Part shown: piece after piece, positions 1 to 14,886 of the stretch
How the letters are laid out: the number at the start of each line of letters is the position of its first letter
Numbering within the stretch: position 1 is the stretch's first letter
Assembly: GCA_963082875.1 (NCBI GenBank)
Contig: OY720101.1
Coordinates: 9,176,001 to 9,240,000 of the forward strand
From: Corella eumyota
Taxonomy: Eukaryota; Chordata; Ascidiacea; Phlebobranchia; Corellidae
DNA: 64,000 bases
Reading direction: 5' to 3'
Notes under the pieces: model-generated
What the model saw: only the letters and a program-made list of their open reading frames with translations
Told to the model about the DNA's origin: nothing
Databases searched by the model: none
Position numbers and translations under genes: made by a program

Positions 1-149
1 GACTACAAAAATACCATGATTACTTCAAACATTTTTTGATAATAAACACATACTGCATTATAAATAAAAGTCATGTTAAAGTTGGGTTACGTATTTTTTT
101 TTGTATTCAACTTTTTGTATTAAACACTACAAATAATAAAAATATATTT

Positions 150-3100
150 TTACTTTTCAAGATCATATTTTTGAATGGGCAAACTTTCGTCATAGGAATT
201 TACTGCTTCTGTATCCACCATGGTATTTTCATTTTTTCCATTCTGAATAATTTTAACTAAAGTTCTGAGAACTTCTTCGTTTAGACCTACAGCTCCATCT
301 GGTGTGACTTCATCAAAAAGCTAAAACAACATTACAAAAAATCTTGAAAAAAATTTTTGTTCCAATTAAAAATTTGTATTGGTTTTTACTTTAACACTTT
401 GAGTCCCGTAACACAAATTTCGACGTTCATTTTTGGGTCCATCAATTCCCTCCATGTTATCGGGATCTATTGCAACTGTGTTTAATTGGTAAAAGTAAAA
501 CGAAAACCACTGTCCATCTGTGACTATGCTCTAAAAAAATTAAATGTGTATAACATAAGTTAATAGTCAAAGTCACATATTGTTTTAAAAAACTTTAAAC
601 ACATTTCAAATAAATAAAACTGTGCATTTATAACACCTGCTTTACCACATGGTGTTGCGAGTTCAATCCCACTGCTTTTATACTGTAGCGCCCTAGAGAA
701 AGGCACTATAAATGGTATAAATTCCTTCTGAGCCAGCACTTAATCAACAACAGAATTGTCACGCAAATAAATTCTATAATATTCCAAACTGCCAATGGCA
801 ACTTCACACTGGGTCGAGGTAACTGATGTTACTCTATGTTTAGGTCATGAAGTCAACCTTTTCACATCAAGGATAAAAATATATAAAAAAAAGACAAAAG
901 CGTGACAAAAGCGTGTCTTTTTTTTAATTGGTCATTTCCTTTAAATAACCATTCAAACTAACCTGAGAACACCATGGATTTGTAACATCATTGTCCATCC
1001 AGTGTCCATCATAATGAGCTTGTGCAGCAGTCCATGTCCAACCACTCATGATGCCATGACCTTTTAGATGTTCCTCAATTTCCTCAGTTATGTCATCACG
1101 TTCCAAATTAGCTTTATAATTTTCCCGAGAGTATCTTAAAAAAGTTAATTAAAATATAAAGATTTATACCTTAAAGTAAACTAGCTCAGTAGGTATTTAC
1201 AAGACACCTTATTTCCTAATTTAACTTCAAGGTTTTTTTTGCATTGAAAAACGAACATTTTTTACCCTTCAGGAAGTAAAAAAACTTGGGTATGTCCATG
1301 TTTGTTTTTGTTGTGAATAGGAGGTGGAAGATCTTGCAACCTATCTTCTTCCATTGAATATTGGTAATTTTCTAATACATCACCGGCAAATATTCTGAAA
1401 CCTAAATATATAATTTAAAGTTAAACAACCATAGTTCTTTCTAATAAAAGGCTTTACTACTCAAGTGGATTTTATTTAACTTTAAATAGGTGATACTGAA
1501 ATTTAAAATTTCTATAAGAACTAACTGTGGTATTTTTTAGGTTACACACCTGTAGATATCGTATTTCTATAGTATTTCAAAGGCCTGTCATATATATGTG
1601 GGGTGGTCTTAACCGTGGGAATGTCACCTGAAGTTGAAAAATTGCTAAACCAGGGAGAAAAAACACCCAATTTTTCCTTTGTTCTAATCTAAGAATAAAA
1701 TTTAAATCGAATGCTTTCATTAAATACTAAATGCTTAAAGTAAAGACATTTTAAATTTTTGGGAAAGCTAGATTACATTATTAACAACAATTTAAAGCAA
1801 TTGTTTTAACCAATAAACTTAAAAAACGATTTTAAATGCAATACAATTTCAACAGAAAAACAAGTTAAAAAAATAACCTGTATTAATGCGGTGTTGTGAT
1901 TTTGATATGCCACTGGGTTATCATCAGGAATCGTCCATTTTAAAAACCCTCGACCTCGCAACCAAAACATTGAACTTTCCGCTTTGTACTGCACCTCACA
2001 GTCTTGCAGTAATTTGTTTTCACTTGATAACGTGACAATTAAAAAATTGAATAAAGTTGATAAAAAATGTTCGTTGATTAAATGCATCCTCTGTCAAAAA
2101 ATAAAGTTTAAACAAAACTCAAAGTGTTTAAGTTTAGGCAAAGAATTATATTAAAATATAACACATACTTTCGAATCATCTTCAATATTAGCATATTCCT
2201 TGGAAGTAAAGCGATGCATTAACAAATTGTTAACAAAATCTTTAAGCTTAACAAAATGATCTTCGTCAATTTCTGAATTCTTTATACTGTATGGAACGCC
2301 ATGTACATATTTGGTATTGGTAAGGTATTGTTGTAAATAAGATACATTTATTGAGGGAAAGTTTGAATTTAAAGAGTCAACAATATATTTTTTGAATAAA
2401 TAGTAATCCAACAAGAGTTTAAAAAACTCGCGTCTCTAAAAATAAAAAAAAAACATTTTAAGTGAAAGATTAAACATGGATCTAATTAAAAATATTTAAT
2501 TTTTAAACCAAAACTTGCATGAAAAATATTTGGTAAACAGTTAACAGCACTATATTATTTAAAAACATAGTTAAAATTATATTTACAGTTTCTGCTTCAA
2601 AAACTCGCTTTCTACTTTTTTTAAAGTTAATATGAAAACCCTCATATGTGTCAATATAAGGAGCTGTATCAACCCATTTATACACAAAATCATCGAACCA
2701 TCTTCTGTGCTTCCATGACGCACTTTGATCTGGTTTTACAGGATAATCTTGGAATATAAAAAAATATTTGTGTATATGGATAAAATTATGCAAAATTAAT
2801 CTTAAGGTTAGGTTTAATTCAGAAAGATAAACAAGCAAAATTCATAAAAATTAATCTAATAAACAAATTATTATTCTATAGTTGTCTGGTTAATTTTTTA
2901 CAACCAGACAATATATACATTTTATTAAAATAGATTGTTATGATCAACATTAATTAATATTGAATAAAATAAGAATTAACTACCCCAAGGCTTTCTTAAG
3001 TGTTGGCTTTGAACAAGCTCAGGAAATCGACGTTTTTTCATTTCGAATTGAGCATACCTTTGTTTACTTGTGGGAAAATATGGAACGGGCTTTCTTTTGA

Positions 3101-3203
3101 TAGGCATTAGTGTACAAGAAGTAACTGTAATACACCGAGATTGTGTATAGTTCCATGTTACGCACAATTTACATTGCAAGCACACCCTAAGAGATTGGGC
3201 CAT
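150..3203 (-). CDS. MRPS30: Mitochondrial ribosomal protein S30 (mL65/PDCD9), nine exons
   Basis: Nine exons in translation order: 3203-2984, 2747-2587, 2435-2169, 2090-1878, 1688-1550, 1401-1266, 1134-963, 530-390 and 320-150. All junctions are GT-AG with matching phases and give about 539 residues ending in TAA; human MRPS30 is about 439. The family assignment rests on the C-terminal half. GHTQVFLLPEG, GWTWTAAQAHYDGHWMDND, VTNPWCSQ, IVTDGQWFSFYFYQLNT and NLCYGTQS line up with the human GHTQFHLLPD, FAWTGAQAMYQGFW, DVTRPFVSQ, VITDGKYFSFFCYQLNT and NICWGTQS. The related MRPL37 fits less well. The protein is a structural part of the large mitoribosomal subunit. The N-terminal exons are poorly conserved and the start at 3203 is only the first Met of that exon. 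Intron 7 (531-962) holds a SINE. Confidence 0.9.
630..895 (+). mobile_element. tRNA-derived SINE, 5'-truncated, in an intron of MRPS30
   Basis: This copy shares with at least eight others here a B-box-like head (gagttcaatcccactgc) and then a conserved body with the landmarks gtagcgccct, actataaatggtataa, gagccagcacttaatca and gttactctatgttta. The tail is an AT-rich (a)taaaaatatataaaaa run. The first part of the tRNA head is missing. It lies antisense to the MRPS30 intron. Confidence 0.75.
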
Positions 3204-3360
3204 ATCACTTTTTTAAATCCAGATTTCTGCAATCAAAAATTATTTTCGTTTTTTTAACAACTTGAATTTTACGAATATACCACACGTGAATAAACCTTTT
3301 TCTGTTTTTCGTACAACTCTCTTATTTTTATCAGAATCTCTCGTTTACTTGTGCATTAAA

Positions 3361-4135
3361 AGGGTCGCCTGAATATGAAGGAATGGAAATTAAAGGAACG
3401 AAAAATGAAGGAACGGAAAATGAAGAAACGAAAAATGAAGGAACGGAAAATAAAGGAACGGAAAATGAAGGAACGGAAAATGAAGGAACGAAAAATAAAG
3501 GAACCGGAAAATGAAGGGACGGAAAATGAAGGGGCCGGAAAATGAAGGAACGGAAAATGAAGGAAACGGAAAATAAAGGAACCAGAAAATAAAAAAAAGC
3601 AAAAAAGGACAGGGCAGAATCTTAAATTCTAAAACGCGGAAATAGCGTCGACTTTTTATTTAGGATTACTATAATTTATTCGAGAACTGATGAGTGATAA
3701 TGAGTTAATTATTATTACTCCAGCATACCCTAACCCTCTTCTATAAAATGCCCGTTTATTTCTCAAATAATATTGACTTTTTCCTATGTCTGCCAGCATA
3801 TGATCTTACGACGATGACGTCAGGCGTCACGTGACTCGTGAGCGTTGGGACTTTCCCTATTTACAATATTAACCTTTAAATCCCGATATCTCAAAATCTA
3901 ATTGACCAATTTTTAAAATAATGGTATCCTCGTGCAAGTTGGAAAAATTCCAACATAATTAAAAAAGAAACTCTGCGACCGAACTATCTTTTTAAGATTC
4001 CGCCCTTTTCTTTTTTCCGGTCCCTTCATTTTCCGTTCCTTCATTCTCCGGTTTCTTCATTTTCCGTTCCTTCATTTTCCGGTTCCTTTATTTTCCGTTC
4101 CTTCAATTTTCATTCCCTCATTTTCAGGCAACCCA
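3361..4135. mobile_element. Foldback-like element F1, arms of short tandem repeats
   Basis: The left arm (about 3365-3600) is a run of roughly 15-bp units of the type ggaacggaaaatgaa, and the right arm (about 4010-4130) is the same array inverted. The ends read gggtcgcctgaa and, inverted, gggttgcctgaa. Inside the left arm is a second shared block, cagaatcttaaa followed by aaaacgcggaaat, as in element F4. The right inner part is replaced by an arm of the TTAA-type element that ends at ttaagattccgcc. I found no target duplication. The element lies 160 bp upstream of the MRPS30 start and about 470 bp upstream of RBX1. Confidence 0.7.
3768..4001. mobile_element. Arm of the TTAA-type (piggyBac-like) element nested in F1
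   Basis: The stretch from tcctatgtctgccagcat to gaaactctgcgaccgaac matches the right arm of the full 1,340-bp element at 37,570-38,909. It includes the shared gacgatgacgtc and gtcacgtgactcg segments. It ends just before ttaagattc, the place where F4 has the uninterrupted sequence atttaagattctgcc. That supports insertion at a TTAA inside the foldback element followed by loss of the left arm. Confidence 0.7.
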
Positions 4136-4194
4136 AACGGACTATTACAAATTCGGCTTTTCGCTAAGGTTATTATCTGATTATATACTTTTAT

Positions 4195-4325
4195 TATTCG
4201 TTCTTTAATTTTTGGCTTATTTTATCTCCGGCAGCTTCATTTTTCGTTTTTTTCAATTCTAATATTTTTTACTTCTTTGTTTTTTGTTCCCTCATTTTCT
4301 TTTCCCATTTATTTCTTTATAAGCG
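4195..4325. repeat. Degenerate foldback-type array
   Basis: This is a T-rich run with decayed units of the same kind as the F1 right arm, such as cttcatttttcgttttttt and ccctcattttctttt. It is probably an old remnant or an extension of F1. The rest of 4136-4600 upstream of RBX1 shows no other recognisable feature. Confidence 0.4.
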
Positions 4326-4600
4326 ACACCTTGTGTTTAACAACCTTCATCTTTCTGACAGTAAATAAAAGAATAGTTTGATATATTTTTTAAAATAGAA
4401 GCATGTTAGGCGCATTCAAGAAATAGCCATGGTCAGATGGTGTACATATCGGTTATAACAATTAGCCTTACTGCTATTGCTGAAACGTTTTGGCTATTGT
4501 AAAATTTAAAACGTACAACGTACAAAACGTACGCACCAAGATTTTTTTATCCTTTATTTATTTTCAGATTCTAGTAAAAGAAAATAATATAAATAAAATT

Positions 4601-5462
<862 letters not shown>

Positions 5463-5512
5463 ACAAAAAATGTTAAAGATTTTTACCTTACATTTATATT
5501 TAAAAAATTTAC

Positions 5513-5518
5513 AATAAA
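5513..5518 (+). terminator. Likely RBX1 polyadenylation signal
   Basis: A canonical AATAAA hexamer lies about 50 bp after the RBX1 stop codon. Confidence 0.6.
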
Positions 5519-5979
5519 CATAAAGCGGCTTTGTAGTTCAATTGCAAGTGAAAGTCTTGTTCTATTTTGTATGTTTTATTCTTAGCGATTTTTATTCCTT
5601 TATGGCCCATTGTTGTCCCGCAGTTAAAATTAAAAACGGATTTAAAAAAATTATTTGTTTTTTTCAAATAAATTTAACTATAAGCAAATTAGATTTATTC
5701 CCTTGATTTCGTTAAAAAATAAAGATTATAGTTATATATAAGAAAGGTTAATCAAATAAACTGATTAAATCAAATTTAATAGGAGTTTCATATTTAACTC
5801 AGTATGAAACACAGTTTGAAAATTTAAAATTTATTTGAATTACATTTTATTTCCCAATCAAAAAGAAGAAAGGTTTGAACGACATGTATTATATGTAAAT
5901 GCTATTGTGGTTTAGTCATCGAAGATTATAAGTTTTTTTGCAGACACAGGTTTAAAAATGCATTGGTTAAAACCTAAAA

Positions 5980-6900
5980 CTATTCTTTTTCACCAGTACT
6001 TGTGTCAAAAACAGCATCAGTTTCATCTCGTGCAAAAGTATGATTAGATTTCCTTGATCGCTTGCCTATGATAGCTGCTTGCTTGGATATATACTTCGTG
6101 GATTGACTTTTATTTTGTAGATGTCGAACAAGATTTGGCGATTGATAATCAGGGTTAATATACAACACTGGACCCCCAAAACTTCCAGAAAGAATTCTTG
6201 CAAGAGTCATAGTAAACCTAGGGCCTATTTCTACTAAACTACCATTCTCTTCCACAATTTGGTAATTTCGAAACCAGATTTTTCCATCCATAATACTAAA
6301 ATTTAAAACATGATCAACAAACGGCTGACTTTTAGGGTGGTACTGGGGTGTTCCAAATACTTGGGTAAATAGCTCCTTTAACAAGCGGGTATGGGGTTGT
6401 TCATCAAATTTCTTATCAAATGACAAAATAGGTCTTGATGATTTTAAACAGTTTCCTGTGAATTTCAACTCATCCATTATGTTTAAGTTTTCCACATAAA
6501 ACAATGCCGAAGGTCCGTGCGGTACATTACTAAACCACATGTACACATCTCTTCCTTTTTTACCAACGACAAACAAACATTTATTGCAGTTTTTCATTTC
6601 ACAGATTTCATTTACTATTAGAAGCTGGCTTTTGCGGTCCATCTTAACATCGGTTTTTGTGTGGGGCATAATCTTAAGTAAATCTTTAACGAGATGTCTT
6701 CCTTTGTAAGTTATCCCTCTAGAGGTAAAGGCAAGTACCCTTTGCTTATTTTTCCACCTTCCCCGAGACAAGGATGGCATATCATTAACTTCATTAGTTA
6801 TTTCTTCCCGATTAACAACTTCTTCCCCTTTGTTTAATTTACGAAGCTTTGCCAATCTACTTTGGGTTCTATTTTGTTTACGCTTCTGAGCCATGATCAC
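5980..6900 (-). CDS. BRIX1: Ribosome biogenesis protein BRX1 homologue (Brix domain)
   Basis: This is a single uninterrupted frame of 306 residues (human 353). A basic N-terminus is followed by the Brix domain. Diagnostic matches to human BRIX1 include RGRWKNKQRVLAFTSRGITY, MPHTKTDVKMDRKSQL, NEICEMKNCNKCLF, YMWFSNVPHGPSALF, ELKFTGNCLKSSRPILSFD, YHPKSQPFVDHVL and IGPRFTMTLARILSGSFGGP. Human BRIX1 has a Lys-rich C-terminal tail that is shorter here. The protein acts in the nucleolus in 60S subunit assembly. Met3 (6894) is an equally good start and matches the family better. The lack of introns contrasts with its neighbours and could reflect retroposition or intron loss, though no poly(A) tract or target duplication is obvious. 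Confidence 0.95.
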   Translation of the reverse strand: MIMAQKRKQNRTQSRLAKLRKLNKGEEVVNREEITNEVNDMPSLSRGRWKNKQRVLAFTSRGITYKGRHLVKDLLKIMPHTKTDVKMDRKSQLLIVNEICEMKNCNKCLFVVGKKGRDVYMWFSNVPHGPSALFYVENLNIMDELKFTGNCLKSSRPILSFDKKFDEQPHTRLLKELFTQVFGTPQYHPKSQPFVDHVLNFSIMDGKIWFRNYQIVEENGSLVEIGPRFTMTLARILSGSFGGPVLYINPDYQSPNLVRHLQNKSQSTKYISKQAAIIGKRSRKSNHTFARDETDAVFDTSTGEKE

Positions 6901-7596
6901 AAGTTAATAAATCCTATTTCACAACTGTTTTAGTACTAAACATTATAATGTAAAAATTAATATTAACTTAGTTATTTGACATTTGAATTAGGTTTAAACT
7001 AAAGCTATATTATTATAACCTAGGCTCCTAAACAAAAACCATTTTAATTGTTTTACTATGGTAAAACAATAGGACAACCACTATGAAAATAAACTAAAAC
7101 ATATTATGCTATGTAAAACGGGCAAAACTTAATAAACCCTCTGAATAACGGATTTGTTTCTATGGCCAAAGCTTTCTACCACAGATACAAATTTTAATAT
7201 AGCAGTTTTAACATAAATCATTAAAAAGTTTGACAATTATTAATTTTCATTCAACATATAGCACCTTTAAAATACACTGGAATAAATGGATTTTATATAT
7301 CAAATTACATGAAATGTACCAAATTATATCAAACGTATCGGTAATATCTTAGATGTATATTTTGTATGGAACAAAAGAACCACTTTAAGTAACTCCTACC
7401 TAATCGAATGAACATGATCTATACGTTTATTTAACCAGTATGTTTTAATAGGTACTGTTAAGCATGTATATACTTCTTTAAATTTTAGGTATTTATAATA
7501 TTTATATATATCTTCTTATGGAAACCCTATGCCTGCATGTTATAAGGAAATTACAAATATAAGTTATTATTATCAATTGCAATTCTTCTTATTATT
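6901..7596. other. Intergenic, no recognised feature
   Basis: AT-rich DNA upstream of BRIX1. It must contain the BRIX1 promoter. I see no convincing TATA box, RNA gene or repeat. Confidence 0.5.
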
Positions 7597-7935
7597 TTTT
7601 TTATATATATATCTTTATCCTCGATGTGGGAAGGTCGACTTTATGGCCAAAATATAGAGTAACATCAGTTACCTCAACCCAGTCTTGAGTTGCCTTTGGC
7701 AGTTTGGGATATCCTAAAATATAATTGCCCAATATTACAATGCTGGTTAAGTGCTGACTCAGCAGAAGTTCATACCGATTACAGCGTCTTTTCCAAGGGC
7801 GCTACAGCACTAGCACTTAGCAGGACACACTGACACTAAGCAGACAAGAGAGCAGTTGGCCAGTTGGGAACGATCCTATGTAACTGTCAGACTGTGTAGT
7901 GTAGCAAGTGTACTACTACACCACGCTACCAGTTA
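7597..7935 (-). mobile_element. tRNA-derived SINE, minus orientation
   Basis: Reading the minus strand, a tRNA-like head is followed by the body shared with the other copies and the tail. On the plus strand the landmarks are tatatatctttatcctcgatg, gagtaacatcagtta, aagtgctgactcagcag and the inverted head at about 7880-7930. The head region looks expanded or rearranged. Confidence 0.75.
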
Positions 7936-8927
7936 TGTATCTTTTATTTATGATTGAAAAAATAAAAACAATATTTGTTAATAATCGCGTGTTAAATTTT
8001 AAATACCATTTACCTGTTCGGTGTTCGGTTTTAAGTGATTTTCCGCCATACAGATATAACGAAATTTAAACACGGCCAATACTCATAATTTAGAAACAAA
8101 CAATAACGTAACAATGACATTGTTAGTTTACGCAATTTAAGTTATAAACTTTAAAACAAGTAGCGTAGATAATAATAGCTGCTTGTTAGCCATATTTGCT
8201 TATTAGCAAGAGTGGTGTAGAATAGAGTTAGAACATACATAAGCACATGCTTTTTCGCTGCAATAAGGAAAATTAGAGCTCACTAGATTTTTATATCGAC
8301 AATACAATTTTAATAATGTGTTACAATTTTTTTTGAGTTAAAAAAATAGTTTATACAAAAATGTTTTAGGTAGTATATTTTATTAGAAAATAATATTACG
8401 ATATAAATGCAGTTTAGAATAAATGCGTGCAAAATGTGATGTTGTAGTAAGTAAATAAAAGTTTGCCTTATTCTTTATTTACAAGACTGAAAGGGAATTG
8501 AAAACGTGGCTTAATATATTTCTTTTGTTAAAATAAAAATGGTTTTAACTTTTATGTAACTTACAGTTACCTTCTTTTATTAATTTTGTTTATTACTTAT
8601 AATCGAAAATATCTGTTACTTAAATAAAATATAGGTTTTTATTGTGTCATTTATTTAATTAATTCTGAAATTATACAAAAGGCACATAAATTATGCGAAC
8701 ATCACAGTATATAAACTTAATTGCATATAAATGATTAACTTATTTAATGTATACTTATGCAGGCAACACTAAGTTAGTAAGTAGAGAAATATTAGCAAAT
8801 AAAAACAAAATTTTAAACATAATAGCAAAATAAAATGAATTTAAATACATACAAAAAAATTTAGTAAGATGCCAAAATAACGAAGAGTTTTATTGCAATA
8901 AATTTGCAAATTATCCACATTAAAAAA
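7936..8927. other. Intergenic, no recognised feature
   Basis: Highly AT-rich sequence between the SINE and the last exon of the KIAA0930 homologue. I see no gene, RNA or repeat structure. It should contain that gene's 3' UTR. Confidence 0.5.
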
Positions 8928-13057
<4,130 letters not shown>

Positions 13058-13730
13058 GGAAATAAATTGGTTGGTTTTTAAAACTGTATTGGAACTCATG
13101 ATGAGGCTTTATTGGTATCTTTTCTTCTATATCAAGTTGGTTCGTAAAGTGTGTCGGCTTGAGGAACAGGGTCATAAAAAAATAAAAATCTTACTTTATT
13201 CAAAAATATTGTACAACACTGACCACCTACAACCTAAGTATTTAAAGCACCATATACCTACTATTTAATCTGTCAATGTCGATAAAAACTTCAGAATAAT
13301 TAAACAATTTACTAAAATTAGTTATACAGACTACTTGAATATTTGTCATCTGACTGGTCTGCTGGTTAAACCGAATCGTAGTGTAAAAGTTGTCAACAAT
13401 ATCATTGTGACGTCATATCGTGGTGCAATATTTTGGTATCCGCCCATGTGACCGAAAAGCATTTAACAAAATCGACATTTTCAAAAAAAAAACAATATTT
13501 CACCAAATTTATTTTGCTAATAAATATTATTTAATAAAAAGCCTAACGCAATTTTTTTTATATAAAAAATGTTGTCGCTAAAATGGGTATTTTGCACATC
13601 TTGTTTATTTGGCAAAAGACCGTAATACTTATTTTTTGGGTAATTTTGCCTTCAAGTATGGTTAGTTTGTTAATAGAACAGTACTGTGCTATCATAATTT
13701 GTAATGTTGGTTTGATCTATCACGTATACT
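13058..13730. other. Upstream region of the KIAA0930 homologue
   Basis: No exon, RNA gene or repeat recognised. A short plus-strand open frame at 13056-13268 overlaps the antisense of the first exon and has no recognisable protein features. Confidence 0.4.
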
Positions 13731-13910
13731 AGAAACGCGAAATTTAAGGGAATGGAAAATGAAGGAACGGAAAATAAAGGAACCGGAAAATGAAGGAACC
13801 GGAAAATGAAGGAACAGAAAATGAAGGAACCGGAAAATGAAAAAACGGAAAATAAAGGAACGGAAATTGAAGGAACGGAAAATAAAGAAACCGGAAAATG
13901 AAGGCGACCC
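13731..13910. mobile_element. Foldback-like element F2, single array with target duplication
   Basis: A 180-bp run of units of the type ggaacggaaaatgaa, starting agaaacgcgaaattta and ending ggcgaccc. The flanks are cgtatact at 13723-13730 and agtatact at 13911-13918. That is an 8-bp duplication with one mismatch, the same length as the perfect one at F4. The core and the inverted arm are missing. Confidence 0.65.
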
Positions 13911-14120
13911 AGTATACTCACATATAATTCATTCCAAACGTGTTGATAGATCACGTGATGCAGAACACGTGATAGAGATAAAGGCCTTGGGTACAAAAAC
14001 TTCCATAAAGTAACTCAACTTGGCAATAGGTGTAAATACGTGACCTGAAATAAATAACAACTTTAACATAAACAACAAAATGGTTATTAGGTTATATTAT
14101 CATTTGGCTAATTGATTTAT
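13911..14120 (+). repeat. Spacer repeat R, outlying copy
   Basis: The stretch gatcacgtgatgcagaacac, with aagtaactcaacttggcaat, ggtgtaaatacgtgac and aaataacaactttaacataa, matches the repeat that accompanies the tRNA genes at about 49.2, 50.4 and 52.4 kb. This copy has no nearby tRNA. Confidence 0.6.
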
Positions 14121-14639
14121 CCTCGATGTAAAAAAAACAACTAATTATCTATCAAATATATATTTTTACATCACAATTATCTTGACAATCGGAAAATTGG
14201 GGCCAGTGTAAGATAATCATTCGTAAACGCACGTGTAAGATATTTGTAAATAGATTGAAGCTAGGTCCGTATAGAAGAAGAAGTATTATTGGTATTGGCA
14301 ATGATATGGCTGAAACCATTCAAATTATTACTGTAATGGGCAACATGCATTTTAAATATAAAGAACAATATTTTTATTAAAAACACTTCTAATAGTTTAA
14401 ACATATGCATTCATAATCTTAGTTTTACATATCCAATAAAATATTTAAATATAACTGTGCAATAAAACCTGCTACATATGGTGTTTTCGTCGCAGCATTA
14501 CACTATAGCATTTTTATGGCATTCAAACAAATAACATTTAACATTTGTTAACTTTGCAAATAACAGGACATTTAGTACAAGTCATACAACGCGGGAAATG
14601 ACTAAGCACAATAATATGGGACGTAAACATTCGGGCCTC

Positions 14640-14886
14640 TAAAAATAATGAAATAGAAAATAAGGAAACGAAAATTCAAGAAACGGAAAATAAAGGATTG
14701 GAAATGGAAGATAAAAGAAACGAAAAAAGGAAAAATGTTGGAAACGGAAAAAAAATTTCGCGCTTCTTTTTCTGTTACTTCATTTTTCGTTTTTCATTTT
14801 TTGTTTCCTTCAATTTTCGTTTCTTTATTTTCCAGTTTATTATTTTCTGTTCCTTTATTAACTTTTCTCTAATATTTCGTCTACCA
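14640..14886. mobile_element. Foldback-like element F3, decayed palindrome
   Basis: The left half (14640-14750) is a purine array of aaacggaaaataaag-like units. The right half (14755-14880) is the pyrimidine inverse. Both halves are more decayed than in F1, F2 and F4, and the centre is only a few bases. No target duplication was found. Confidence 0.55.

Noticed and set aside
3390-3602. Open frame rich in Phe, Pro and Ser (also 13,670-13,996 and 28,173-28,364)
   Set aside because: These are translations of the foldback array units; the periodic residues follow the 15-bp repeat and no start, splice or domain signal supports a gene.
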